A stretch of 39,285 bases of DNA. It comes from Chitinophagaceae bacterium (GTDB taxonomy: Bacteria; Bacteroidota; Bacteroidia; Chitinophagales; Chitinophagaceae). The stretch lies in NCBI GenBank assembly GCA_947454715.1, contig CANGMZ010000021.1:1-39285 (forward strand), in the 5' to 3' direction. The notes beneath the pieces were generated by a model, which saw only the letters and a program-made list of their open reading frames with translations, was not told where the DNA came from and did not search any database. The position numbers and the translations under genes are program-made. Shown one piece after another: positions 27,329-36,068 of the stretch (its first letter is position 1; every line of letters starts with the position of its first letter).

Positions 27329-28165
27329 TTATAATAAACTAAAAGAGTGTCTTAAATAAGAGGCCAGCAGCAATCTCATTTTCTTTCGATTTGATATGCG
27401 CACACGCTCCATTAATATTCTCGCCGAAGGTATAGCACTTATCTTATTGAACAACGTTTTATAATAAACATAAGCGACATAAATACCGAAACGGCAGTCG
27501 ACCGGCAAGGCTTTTATACCCTCAAAAGCTATTTGAAAATCGTCGTGTATCTCTTTTTCAATATGTTTTTTCTCTACCTCCGAGAACTCAGCAAAGTTAA
27601 CTCCCGGGAAGTATACCCTACCCAATTGCTCATAATCACTTTTCACATCACGTAGAAAATTAACTTTCTGAAATGCTGCACCAAGTTTCATTGCTGATGG
27701 TTTCAATCTTTGGTATAATGCTTCATCGTTATTGGTAAAAACCCTTAAACACATCAATCCAACTACCTCAGCTGATCCTAATATATAGGTATCATACGTT
27801 TGGCGATCGTGTTCTTTCTCAGAAAGATCGGTCTCCATGCTTTGTAAAAAGCACTCTATTAATTCCTTTTCAATACCAAAATTGTGTACAACATGCTGAA
27901 AACTGTTTAGAATTGGATTGAGACTTATCTTTCTGTCTATAGCTTTCCAGGTATCTTCTTTAAATTCATCGAAGAGTACTTTTTTATCGTGCTCATGAAA
28001 CGTATCTACTATCTCATCGGCAAAACGAACAAAACCATAAATAGAATAAATTGGTGCACGCAAAGGCTTTTTCAAACAATAGATTCCAATAGAAAAGCTA
28101 CTGCTGTATGAAGTTGTTGTCAACTTACTGCATGCTAATGATACATCATCATACAATTGCTTCAT
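27329..28165 (-). CDS. crtB: Phytoene synthase CrtB
   Basis: This 278-residue squalene/phytoene synthase family enzyme has both aspartate-rich motifs: FADEIVDTF (about 48-56) and NFLRDVKSDYEQLGRVYFP (about 167-185). It also has the early SSSFSIG motif and the VVGLMCLRVF segment. It condenses two geranylgeranyl diphosphates head to head to phytoene, the committed step of carotenoid synthesis. Its start overlaps the crtI stop by 4 bases (ATGA). No geranylgeranyl diphosphate synthase lies in the window, so that substrate must come from elsewhere. Confidence 0.95.
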   Translation of the reverse strand: MKQLYDDVSLACSKLTTTSYSSSFSIGIYCLKKPLRAPIYSIYGFVRFADEIVDTFHEHDKKVLFDEFKEDTWKAIDRKISLNPILNSFQHVVHNFGIEKELIECFLQSMETDLSEKEHDRQTYDTYILGSAEVVGLMCLRVFTNNDEALYQRLKPSAMKLGAAFQKVNFLRDVKSDYEQLGRVYFPGVNFAEFSEVEKKHIEKEIHDDFQIAFEGIKALPVDCRFGIYVAYVYYKTLFNKISAIPSARILMERVRISNRKKMRLLLASYLRHSFSLL

Positions 28166-29643
28166 GAATTACTATTTTTAAGCGTTTTTATTAATTGTTC
28201 TGCAGCTAACTGTCCGGAAATTAGTGATGGTGGCACTCCTGGCCCAGGCACTGTGAGTTGACCGGCATAAAATAAATTCTTGATTTTTTTATTACGTAAA
28301 GTCGGCTTTAGTACTGCTGTTTGTCTTAATGTATTTGCCAAACCATAAGCATTCCCTTTATATGCATTATAATCATTTACGAAATCTGAGATACAATAGC
28401 TTTTATTGTAAACAATATAATCGCGTATATCATCATCACATAAATACTCTAACCGCTTCATTATAATGTCAAAATACTTTTCTCTTAACTCCGGTGTATC
28501 TTCCAATCCAGGAGCAATAGGCATAAGTATAAAAAGATTTTCCATCCCTTCCGGTGCTACAGATGCATCAGTCTTTGATGGACAACAAACGTAGAAAAGA
28601 GGTTTGCTTGGCCATTGGGGATTATCATAAATTTCTATGGCATGATCATCGAGTGAAGTATCAAAAAATAAGTTGTGATGAATGAGTCGTTTTATTTTTT
28701 TCTTAACACCTAAATAAAAGATTAAGCTTGATGGCGCAAAAGTCCTTTTCTCCCAATATGCTTCATCATAATTTCGATATGACGCATCAAGTAATTGCTG
28801 CTCTATATGATGGTAATCGCCGGAAGCTATTACAGCATCTGTGGAATAAACACCTTTTGCTGTATCTAATTTTGTAACCTTATTACCACTTACAAATATT
28901 TTATTTACTGCACTGTCTGTTTTAAACTTCACCCCTAACTCTAAAGCTAGTTGCTCCATTGCTTTAATAATTTCCATCATGCCACCCATGGGGTACCAGG
29001 TACCTAATGACAGTGCCGCATAGTTCATCATACTGTATAACGCAGGTATATCAGATGCCATAGCGCCCAAAAACAATACAGGAAACTCCATCAATGCAAC
29101 TAAGCGCGGATCTTTAAAATAACTTCTTACATGAGATCGAACAGATTTGAACATCTGCAAACGAGCAGCACTAGTAATAACTTCCAGACTGGCAAACTCT
29201 AACCACGAGAAAGATGGTTTGTAGACCATCTGACGCATACCAACATTGTATTTGAATTTAGCTTCTTCCAGAAATTTTTCGAGTTTTTGAGTGCTTCCGG
29301 GTTCTATTGCTTCAAACTCCGCACACAATTCTTCGTAACTGGCCGGTATACGAAGAGCTTCTGTTTTGTCAAATATCATTTGGAAACCAGGGTCGAGCTG
29401 AACCAGTTTGTAATAATCGGATGGCTTTTTCCCAAATTCTGCAAAGAAACGTTCAAATGTATCTGGCATCCAATACCAACTAGGTCCCATATCGAAAGTA
29501 AAGCCATGTTCAGAAAATACTCTGGCTCTACCACCTATTGTGTGATTTTTTTCAAATACAGTAACGTCATGCCCCGCTTTTGCCATAAAGCAAGCCGCCG
29601 ACAGTCCTGCAAATCCACTACCTATAATACCTATTTCAGACAA
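28162..29643 (-). CDS. crtI: Phytoene desaturase CrtI
   Basis: This 493-residue FAD-dependent carotenoid desaturase has the N-terminal Rossmann motif IGIIGSGFAGLSAACFMA (about 3-20) followed by VTVFEKN and GGRARVF. GPSWYWMPDTFERFFAEFGK (about 53-72) follows, and the C-terminal FAD-binding signature NLFYAGQLTVPGPGVPPSLISG is at about 459-480. It desaturates phytoene to lycopene. The start is TTG; no ATG exists in the frame before the FAD motif. It follows the MerR regulator gene by 67 bases and overlaps crtB by 4. Some relatives act on neurosporene or apo-carotenoids, but the neighbours favour phytoene to lycopene. Confidence 0.94.
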   Translation of the reverse strand: MSEIGIIGSGFAGLSAACFMAKAGHDVTVFEKNHTIGGRARVFSEHGFTFDMGPSWYWMPDTFERFFAEFGKKPSDYYKLVQLDPGFQMIFDKTEALRIPASYEELCAEFEAIEPGSTQKLEKFLEEAKFKYNVGMRQMVYKPSFSWLEFASLEVITSAARLQMFKSVRSHVRSYFKDPRLVALMEFPVLFLGAMASDIPALYSMMNYAALSLGTWYPMGGMMEIIKAMEQLALELGVKFKTDSAVNKIFVSGNKVTKLDTAKGVYSTDAVIASGDYHHIEQQLLDASYRNYDEAYWEKRTFAPSSLIFYLGVKKKIKRLIHHNLFFDTSLDDHAIEIYDNPQWPSKPLFYVCCPSKTDASVAPEGMENLFILMPIAPGLEDTPELREKYFDIIMKRLEYLCDDDIRDYIVYNKSYCISDFVNDYNAYKGNAYGLANTLRQTAVLKPTLRNKKIKNLFYAGQLTVPGPGVPPSLISGQLAAEQLIKTLKNSNS

Positions 29644-29710
29644 TTGTTTAACTTTTTTGTAAAAATATTAAACAATGTTACAGCAAAATATGTTATGAAA
29701 AAATAAAAAC

Positions 29711-30592
29711 TTATAAAATATTCATAAGGGCGTCAATATCTTTTAAATATATTGAATTTTTATCATTAAAATTTAATTCACCTAATAGTGAGCTATCGCC
29801 GGTAATCAATATTTTAACACCTTTATTCTCTTTAGCTAGTTTTGAAATTTCAGTAACTATCTCTTCAGAAGGTTTAGGCGAGATATAAAAGGTAAGCATA
29901 TAATCAGGTGCAACATTATCCATAACAACCTTAATATCATCATAAGGCACATTTTGACCAAGATATATGGTTTTATACCCTTTAGAACGAATCAGATAAT
30001 TTGCAAGAAGTAATCCTGTTTCATGCCATTCTGCAGGAGGAAGAAATAACATAAATGACTTTTTCTTTGCAGCATCTAATGGCAATGCATCTGTAGCCAT
30101 TATTATTTTCCGACGAATGATACAGGAAGCAAAATGCTCTTGTATGGGTGCAGATTTATCAATACGCCACATGAGTCCTGTTTTTCGTAAAAATGGATAG
30201 ACTACATTTAACATACAATCATAGAATCCCATTTTTTTAACAGCGGCATCAAATACTTCATCAAAAGACTTTTCATTGAATGCCACCATTGCAGTTGACA
30301 AGTCATGTATATATGCTGCGCAGATTGTATCACTTGATGTTGCATCGTGCAACCCCATTATCAATTCACTCAACTCGTCCGTTGACAAAGATGCGACATT
30401 AGATATTTTGTAACCATTTGCCAATAATGTTGATACATTCATCAACCGTAGCAATTGTATACCATTATAATAACGCCTGTTAGTTGCAGTACGTGAAGGC
30501 TCGATGAGCTGGTAGCGCTTTTCCCAAATACGTATGGTGTGTGCCTTTACACCTGTCAGCCTTTCCAGATCATTGATACGATATTGCTCCAA
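29711..30592 (-). CDS. MerR-family regulator with B12-binding domain, CarH/LitR-like
   Basis: The 293-residue protein has an N-terminal MerR helix-turn-helix (YRINDLERLTGVKAHTIRIWEKRY, about 4-27), a helical B12-binding subdomain (about 100-170) and a Rossmann B12-binding domain (178-293). It keeps the CarH signature: Trp142, then Glu152-His153 ten residues later, and the cobalt-ligand motif EWHETG with His190. Thermus CarH has Trp131, Glu141-His142 and His177 with nearly the same spacing. In that protein adenosylcobalamin holds a repressing tetramer that light breaks. The residue after Trp142 is Arg, where CarH, as I recall, has the His that captures the photolysed cobalamin. It heads the carotenoid operon and is divergent from dps. 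The start is TTG; the frame has no ATG nearby. Confidence 0.85.
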   Translation of the reverse strand: MEQYRINDLERLTGVKAHTIRIWEKRYQLIEPSRTATNRRYYNGIQLLRLMNVSTLLANGYKISNVASLSTDELSELIMGLHDATSSDTICAAYIHDLSTAMVAFNEKSFDEVFDAAVKKMGFYDCMLNVVYPFLRKTGLMWRIDKSAPIQEHFASCIIRRKIIMATDALPLDAAKKKSFMLFLPPAEWHETGLLLANYLIRSKGYKTIYLGQNVPYDDIKVVMDNVAPDYMLTFYISPKPSEEIVTEISKLAKENKGVKILITGDSSLLGELNFNDKNSIYLKDIDALMNIL

Positions 30593-30873
30593 TTTGTTTA
30601 ATATATTTCGTCCAAAATTAAACTAAATTCTAAATAATCATAAAAAACTAACCACAAGCGTTTAATTTATTTTCATTTTACTTATACAAAATTATTTTTC
30701 CTACTATAGTTAATAGTTTAAGTGCTTTATTCACATCTGAGAATCCCTTGGTAAGTATGTCTGCTTATGTACTCTAACAATAGGATCCTAATGTTTTTTA
30801 CTAATTATACTATCAAGAAAGGCAATAATGAGACAATACAACAATGTTTAACTTTATAAAAAACTAACAAACC
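30593..30873. promoter_or_regulatory. Divergent control region between the CarH-like regulator and dps
   Basis: This 281-base AT-rich spacer must carry promoters for both directions. On the minus strand TAATTTTG (matching TAnnTTTG) occurs at 30613-30620 and 30687-30694; on the plus strand TAACTTTA at 30849-30856 is a near match before dps. None has a clear -33 TTG. A 13-base direct repeat flanks the region, one copy near each gene. Confidence 0.5.
30640..30868. repeat. 13-bp direct repeat flanking the regulator/dps spacer
   Basis: ATAAAAAACTAAC occurs at 30640-30652 (48 bases upstream of the regulator start) and at 30856-30868 (5 bases before the dps ATG). It may be an operator or a shared leader element; AT-rich chance is the alternative. 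Confidence 0.45.
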
Positions 30874-31347
30874 ATGGGAAAGAAAAATCAAATAGGATTA
30901 GACGAAAAACAAGGTAAAGTGCTTGCTGATAAGCTAAATAATCTATTGAGCAATTATCAGCTTTTTTATATTAATGCACGCGGATTTCATTGGAATATTA
31001 CAGGTGAGAAATTCTTTGAATTGCATTTGAAATTTGAAGAATTATATACAGATGCGCTTTTGAAGGTTGATGAGATTGCCGAACGTATTCTTACATTGGG
31101 ACATACCCCACTACACTCTTTCAGTGATTATGTAAAAACTTCACAAATTAAAGAAGTGACACAGGTTTCAAAAGGCAAAGTCGCTATTGAAAGTGTCCTT
31201 GACTCATTTAGTATCCTTTTAACTTTAGAAAGAGAAATTCTAGCTATATCTGCAGAGGCTAATGACGAAGGAACGAACTCACTCATGAGTGATTATATAA
31301 AACAACAAGAAAAACTGGTTTGGATGTACTCAGCATTTATGAAATAG
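30874..31347 (+). CDS. dps: Dps-family DNA-protection ferritin
   Basis: This 157-residue four-helix-bundle ferritin has the ferroxidase-site signature in its usual order: NARGFHWNITGEKFFELHLKFEELY (about 34-58, His and acidic ligands) and DEIAERILTLG (about 67-77). The C-terminal helix ends LVWMYSAFMK. Dps dodecamers oxidise Fe(II) with peroxide, store iron and can coat DNA in stationary phase or oxidative stress. The short Lys-containing N-terminus (MGKKNQ) could contact DNA. It is divergent from the CarH-like regulator; carotenoids and Dps both limit oxidative damage, so joint control is plausible. A strong hairpin ends the gene. Confidence 0.95.
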   Translation: MGKKNQIGLDEKQGKVLADKLNNLLSNYQLFYINARGFHWNITGEKFFELHLKFEELYTDALLKVDEIAERILTLGHTPLHSFSDYVKTSQIKEVTQVSKGKVAIESVLDSFSILLTLEREILAISAEANDEGTNSLMSDYIKQQEKLVWMYSAFMK

Positions 31348-31361
31348 TCACCCTTATAATC

Positions 31362-31400
31362 AACAAATATGGCGCAGTTTTAAGCTGCGCCATATTTGTT
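31362..31400. terminator. Bidirectional terminator between dps and pepD
   Basis: AACAAATATGGCGCAG and CTGCGCCATATTTGTT form a perfect 16-base stem with a 7-base loop between the convergent dps and pepD genes. The arms are A- and T-rich at their ends, suiting both directions. Confidence 0.88.
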
Positions 31401-31415
31401 ATAGAAAATTAGTTA

Positions 31416-32873
31416 TTAATTCTTGGGGGTTCTTTTGAGTGTCTCTAACAAATAGCCCCAATATTTCTGAACAGATGATATTTGAACACGCTCATCAGGT
31501 GAATGTGCACCATAGATGTTCGGACCAAATGAAATCATTTGCATATCAGGATAGTTAGTACCTAAAATACCACATTCCAATCCGGCGTGCACCGCATTAA
31601 CATGTGCCTGTTCATTGAACATTTCCTGATAAAGATTACTCATTAACTGAATAATTGGCGCATCAGGTCTTGGTTGCCAACCAGGATAAGCACCGCTAAG
31701 TGCCACCGCAGCATCCATCAACTCAAAAGTACTGGTAATAGCCGCAGTAAGGTCATCTTTTTCAGAGTTCACTGAACTACGGGTAAGGCATTGAAGGCTA
31801 TATGAGCCGTCTTTAACTAATATTCGAGCTAAATTATTTGAACTTTGTACTAAACCTTTTATCTCAGGACTCATGCGGTAAATGCCATTAGGGCAAGCAT
31901 ATACAGACTTCAATAATTTCTGTTGAAAATCTGCATCCATTACCTGAGCAGGCATTTCAGTTACATCGATGCTGATAGATAAGTTAGCATCTGTTACTTT
32001 ATACTCATCCTTCAACAATACAGATAATGCAGCAACAGCAGATTGCACCCGAGTTGCATCATTATCATTAACAACGACTATAGAAAAAGACTCACGAGGA
32101 ATAGCATTACGCAAACTTCCGCCGTTGATTTCTGAAATGCCAACACTGAAATCCTTTGAAAGATTTTGCAGAATACGGTTCATTATCTTATTGGCATTAC
32201 CTCTACCCAAGTGAATATCACCACCAGAGTGACCGCCGGTAAGGCCTTTCACCGAAATGCGAAGTGCTATTCCTCCATTAGTAGCCAACCTGTTATAATT
32301 ACCGGTAGCAGTAATATCAATACCACCCGCACAACCAATAGTCAGCTCATTATCTTCCTCTGTATCGAGGTTCAACATGATCTTTCCATCGAGCAAACCG
32401 CCCTTTAGCGACAATGCTCCGGTCATTCCGGTTTCTTCATCAATTGTAAATAATGCCTCCAAAGCTGGATGTGGAATATCTGTAGATGAAAGCAAAGTCA
32501 TAATCGAGGCTACACCGATACCATTATCTGCACCAAGTGTAGTTCCTTTTGCCTTTACCCAGTCACCATCAACATACATTTCTATACCCTGTGTATCAAA
32601 GTTGAATACGGTATCACTATTTTTCTGGTGAACCATATCCAAATGACTCTGCATAACAATGGTCTGGCGATCTTCCATTCCCGGAGTTGCAGGTTTCTTT
32701 ATTATAACATTACCTACTTCATCTACAATGGTCGCTAACCCCAAACCTTCTCCAAATGCTTTAATAAAAGCAATTACTCTTTCTTCTTTTTTAGATGGCC
32801 TTGGTACTGCATTGAGGTCTGCAAAGTGCCCCCACAATGCTGAAGGTATTAATTGACGTATTTGGTCGTTCAT
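31416..32873 (-). CDS. pepD: Aminoacyl-histidine dipeptidase PepD (M20 family)
   Basis: This 485-residue metallopeptidase of the M20 family has a metal-binding His in MQSHLDMV (about 73-80), GTTLGADNGIGVA with the bridging Asp (about 110-122), and the catalytic and metal Glu pair in FTIDEETGMTG (about 141-151). An Asp ligand follows in NLDTEEDNE, and GGHSGGDIHLGRGNA (about 214-228) belongs to the lid dimerisation domain. The C-terminal metal His is in YGAHSPDERV. PepD cleaves Xaa-His dipeptides such as carnosine, and other dipeptides, in the cytoplasm. It follows pyk after a 105-base gap in which I see no clear promoter. Confidence 0.93.
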   Translation of the reverse strand: MNDQIRQLIPSALWGHFADLNAVPRPSKKEERVIAFIKAFGEGLGLATIVDEVGNVIIKKPATPGMEDRQTIVMQSHLDMVHQKNSDTVFNFDTQGIEMYVDGDWVKAKGTTLGADNGIGVASIMTLLSSTDIPHPALEALFTIDEETGMTGALSLKGGLLDGKIMLNLDTEEDNELTIGCAGGIDITATGNYNRLATNGGIALRISVKGLTGGHSGGDIHLGRGNANKIMNRILQNLSKDFSVGISEINGGSLRNAIPRESFSIVVVNDNDATRVQSAVAALSVLLKDEYKVTDANLSISIDVTEMPAQVMDADFQQKLLKSVYACPNGIYRMSPEIKGLVQSSNNLARILVKDGSYSLQCLTRSSVNSEKDDLTAAITSTFELMDAAVALSGAYPGWQPRPDAPIIQLMSNLYQEMFNEQAHVNAVHAGLECGILGTNYPDMQMISFGPNIYGAHSPDERVQISSVQKYWGYLLETLKRTPKN

Positions 32874-32978
32874 TTTTCCGGTTTATTAAACAGATGCTAA
32901 TGTAGGTATCTTTAAGCAACACACAATTATCGACTGATGAATATCATTCAAAAACAAGTATGGCTGCTATACGGAACG

Positions 32979-34406
32979 CTAAGACACCTTAGTTATTTTT
33001 AATGTATTAGATGACAACTTCGCACCTACAGGCAAACTTCCTGTATTAACAATTACATCATTGACATTCAACAAACCTTTTTCTTTCAAGAAAGCGATTT
33101 GATCTTTAATGGTTTCATCAAAATCTTTATCACCTGCATAATAAAATGCATCTAACCCCCAACTGAGGCTTAATTGATTTACTAATGTCGCATTTTGAGT
33201 AAACATATAAATTGGTGCATGCGGTCGGTAACTGGACAACATAAATCCGGTGTATCCTGTTTGGGTCATTCCAACCAATGCGTTTGCATTGATAGAGCTG
33301 GAGATTTCACAAGCATTATAGCAAAGAGCATCGCTCAGGAATGACGGTGAATGCGGCTGAGGTGTCAGGTTCCTGTTATAAACAGTTTCTTCTTTTTCAG
33401 CTTCAACAATTATGTTCACCATTGTTTTAATCACCAATTCAGGATACTGACCTGCAGCTGTTTCTGCACTCAGCATTACCGCATCTGCACCTTCCAAAAC
33501 AGCATTTGCCACGTCTGTAATTTCACTGCGGTTCGGCCTTGTGCGGTCTATCATGCTTTCCATCATCTGAGTAGCTATAATTACAGGCTTAGCACGATGT
33601 ATACACATACGCACAATCTTTTTCTGTATCATAGGTACCTGTTCCAATGGTAGCTCTACACCTAAATCACCACGGGCAACCATAACAGCATCAGATGCAA
33701 TAATGATGTCACGCAAATATTTCAGGGCTTCCGGTTTTTCAATTTTAGAAACAATCTTTGCAGATTTTCCGGCAGCTTTGATTCGCTGTATGAGTTCTAA
33801 AAAATCTTCCGGACGACGAACAAATGATAAAGCAATCCAATCAACCGGCTGTGTCAAGATAAACTCCAAATCGTTGAGGTCCTTTTCAGTAAGTGATGGT
33901 AATGATATCTTTGTATCAGGTAAGTTAACGCCTTTTTTAGGTAATAAAACGCCTGAATTAAGAACTCTCACCTTCACCTGTTTATCTTCAGTAACAGTTT
34001 CAATAATCACTTCTATCTTACCATCATCAAGCAGAATTTTTTCGCCTATGCGCACATCTGCTGAGAAATCAGGATATGATATATATACTCTTTCTTTGTT
34101 ACCAATTACCTTTTCGTTGGTAAAGTAAAATGTGTCTCCCGTAACAAAATCAATAGCCCCTCCTTCAAGTTCACCAACACGCAATTTTGGACCTTGCAGG
34201 TCGGCTAGTATGGCAACATGCAATCCATATTCTTTATTGATTTTACCGATAAGGTCTATTACCTGAGCATGTTGTTCATGTGTGCCATGAGAAAAATTGA
34301 GACGAAAGACATTAACACCAGCTTGCACAAGGGCAAGCAATTTCTCAAAAGTATTGCAGGCAGGACCTACTGTAGCTACGATCTTTGTTTTCTTATATTG
34401 ACTCAT
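32979..34406 (-). CDS. pyk: Pyruvate kinase
   Basis: This 475-residue pyruvate kinase has the N-terminal KIVATVGPACNTFEKL, the substrate and K+ motif VFRLNFSHGTHEQH (about 33-46), the B-domain insert, the active-site helix signature KIEKPEALKYL, the metal-binding MVARGDLGVELPLEQV (about 239-254), and PVIIATQMMESMIDRTRPNRSE. The C-terminal allosteric domain is present but short, ending LKITKVS. It transfers phosphate from PEP to ADP, the last step of glycolysis. It lies 19 bases after pfkA on the same strand, so the two committed glycolytic steps are probably one transcript. Confidence 0.96.
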   Translation of the reverse strand: MSQYKKTKIVATVGPACNTFEKLLALVQAGVNVFRLNFSHGTHEQHAQVIDLIGKINKEYGLHVAILADLQGPKLRVGELEGGAIDFVTGDTFYFTNEKVIGNKERVYISYPDFSADVRIGEKILLDDGKIEVIIETVTEDKQVKVRVLNSGVLLPKKGVNLPDTKISLPSLTEKDLNDLEFILTQPVDWIALSFVRRPEDFLELIQRIKAAGKSAKIVSKIEKPEALKYLRDIIIASDAVMVARGDLGVELPLEQVPMIQKKIVRMCIHRAKPVIIATQMMESMIDRTRPNRSEITDVANAVLEGADAVMLSAETAAGQYPELVIKTMVNIIVEAEKEETVYNRNLTPQPHSPSFLSDALCYNACEISSSINANALVGMTQTGYTGFMLSSYRPHAPIYMFTQNATLVNQLSLSWGLDAFYYAGDKDFDETIKDQIAFLKEKGLLNVNDVIVNTGSLPVGAKLSSNTLKITKVS

Positions 34407-34425
34407 GCTGTAAATTTATTTATAG

Positions 34426-35409
34426 TTATGCAGATAATACTCTTATCATCTTTAATTTATCTTCACTAATTGGTGTATTCAGCTTTCCCACCAACTCAAA
34501 TGGAGTGAAATGTAATTTATCGCTCACAATTCCTGCCATTACCTGAGTGCGTCCTTCCAATAATGCTAATACTGCGGCATAACCCAACCTGCTTGCCAAT
34601 ACTCTATCTGAAAAAGTAGCAGGTCCACCACGCTGAATATGCCCCAATATACAAACTCTTGTATCAAGTGCAGGAAAACGATTAACAATTGCCTCGTGCA
34701 AATTATTAGTACCAATTGCACCACTACCCTCTGCCACAACTATTACGTGTACTGTTTTTTTCCTTCGCTCATCGTAAGCAATACGATTTAGTATTGCCTC
34801 GATATCATTTTCAACTTCAGGTATTAAAATATCTTCAGCACCACAAGCTATCCCACTATTGAGTGCAATATAACCGGCATCACGCCCCATCACTTCAACA
34901 ATAAACAAACGATCATGAGCATCAGCGGTCTCTCTTATTTTATCTATGGCAGTAACAGCAGTATTCACTGCTGTATCATATCCAATAGTAAAATCAGTTC
35001 CCTCCAGATCTTTATCAATTGTACCCGGCAATCCTATTGCAGGAATTGTATGCTCTTTAAAAAACGCTGTAGCACCTCTGAAGGTCCCATCTCCTCCTAT
35101 CAATACAAGCGCCTCTATACCTAGTTTCTTCAGTTGTTCGTATGCTTTTGCCCTCCCCTCAATAGTCATGAACTCTTTACTGCGTGCAGTCTTTAAAATA
35201 GTTCCTCCGGTCTGTATAATACGAGCTACGTCAGTCGTCTCCATTTTAAAGATATCACCTTCTATCATACCCTGATATCCTCGCCTTATACCATAAGGTT
35301 CTATATCATAATATATAGCTGTACGTACAATTGCACGTATAGCAGCATTCATTCCCGGACTATCACCACCGGATGTTATTATCCCTATTCGTTTGATTTT
35401 CTGAGACAT
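34426..35409 (-). CDS. pfkA: ATP-dependent 6-phosphofructokinase
   Basis: This 327-residue PfkA has the ATP-site motif ITSGGDSPGMNAAIR (about 11-25), GIRRGYQGMIEGD, IGGDGTFRGA (about 103-112; the Gly here rather than Asp marks ATP rather than PPi use), the catalytic PGTIDKDLEGTDFTIGYDTA (about 127-146), MGRDAGYIAL, and the fructose-6-phosphate site LGHIQRGG. It converts fructose-6-phosphate to fructose-1,6-bisphosphate. It is followed closely by pyk. A small 58-residue gene sits 34 bases upstream on the same strand, and further upstream are sugar-utilisation genes whose kinase probably supplies fructose-6-phosphate. Confidence 0.96.
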   Translation of the reverse strand: MSQKIKRIGIITSGGDSPGMNAAIRAIVRTAIYYDIEPYGIRRGYQGMIEGDIFKMETTDVARIIQTGGTILKTARSKEFMTIEGRAKAYEQLKKLGIEALVLIGGDGTFRGATAFFKEHTIPAIGLPGTIDKDLEGTDFTIGYDTAVNTAVTAIDKIRETADAHDRLFIVEVMGRDAGYIALNSGIACGAEDILIPEVENDIEAILNRIAYDERRKKTVHVIVVAEGSGAIGTNNLHEAIVNRFPALDTRVCILGHIQRGGPATFSDRVLASRLGYAAVLALLEGRTQVMAGIVSDKLHFTPFELVGKLNTPISEDKLKMIRVLSA

Positions 35410-35443
35410 ACGATATTACATTTATAATTTTACTAAGCTGCAA

Positions 35444-35620
35444 TCAACAATAACCTCTATTGTCAGTTAAGTAATTTAGCTGCCTGATTGCGTAATCGTA
35501 ATACTTATCTTCTTCTTCGGTTAGGCTGCCCTTACTTTTTAGTTCATAAATGTATTGAATCAATTCCGAGGCATCCATTTCTCTGATAATGGCTCTCTGA
35601 GAAACAATATGTTTACTCAT
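35444..35620 (-). CDS. Small hypothetical protein, 58 residues
   Basis: I do not recognise this protein. ATG at 35620 gives 58 residues beginning MSKHIVSQRAII, with an acidic, tyrosine-rich helical middle (ELIQYIYELKSKG, LTEEEDKYYDYAIRQL), ending GYC. The frame is intact next to decayed sequence, its codon use looks like that of the neighbours, and it ends 34 bases before pfkA, consistent with cotranscription. No membrane segment or signal peptide is present. The composition resembles small regulatory or helical-bundle proteins but no function can be assigned. Confidence 0.55.
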   Translation of the reverse strand: MSKHIVSQRAIIREMDASELIQYIYELKSKGSLTEEEDKYYDYAIRQLNYLTDNRGYC

Positions 35621-35644
35621 TTTGATATGTTTTAGATTTATCTT

Positions 35645-36068
35645 CTATCTTTTGAAACCCTTATTTACAATGCGATATTTACTTTTTATCACACTTGCGA
35701 GCCTATCATTTTTCAAAATTGCACCGGTTACATAACCTGTCCACAAAGCATCACCTATGAGTAATATGAAAATGGTCTCTTCAACGGGGTGCTCATATTC
35801 TAATTCAAAAAAGCTTTTATTAATTGGTTATGTACTGGACCAATAAAACGTAAATGGTGATTTACAGGTATTTCCATATCCTTAAGTATAGCCTGCATTT
35901 TCCAAAACATCTGTGCTTGTGACACTAATTTTGCAGGAAGATCAATGCCTCAGATACACCTGCCTCAACTGCAATAAGCTTGGTAATCGTGGCCTCACAA
36001 CCATTTTCTGCAAACAACATTATTGCAGCCTGCACTATCTGCGCCCATCTATTTGATATGACTTTCAA
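35645..36068 (-). pseudogene. Decayed TetR-family transcriptional regulator
   Basis: The minus strand starts in frame from a TTG at 36068 with QIVQAAIMLFAENGCEATIT and then KLIAVEAGVSEALIF, an unmistakable TetR helix-turn-helix (first 44 residues). It hits TAG soon after. Homology-like sequence continues in a second frame (DLPAKLVSQAQMFWKM onwards, ending KAFLN and TAG) and then a third (ELEYEHPVEETIFILLIGDAL onwards, ending KGFKR and TAG at 35645). The region is also too short for a normal regulator of 190-200 residues, so the part just after the helix-turn-helix is probably deleted. Its beginning overlaps the 3' end of the sugar kinase gene, suggesting it once belonged to that operon and controlled sugar genes. 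No functional product is expected. Confidence 0.75.

Noticed and set aside
29287..29706. A 139-codon plus-strand open frame near the crtI start
   Set aside because: It is antisense to the conserved FAD-binding part of crtI; the composition is Phe/Tyr/Cys-rich without a known motif.
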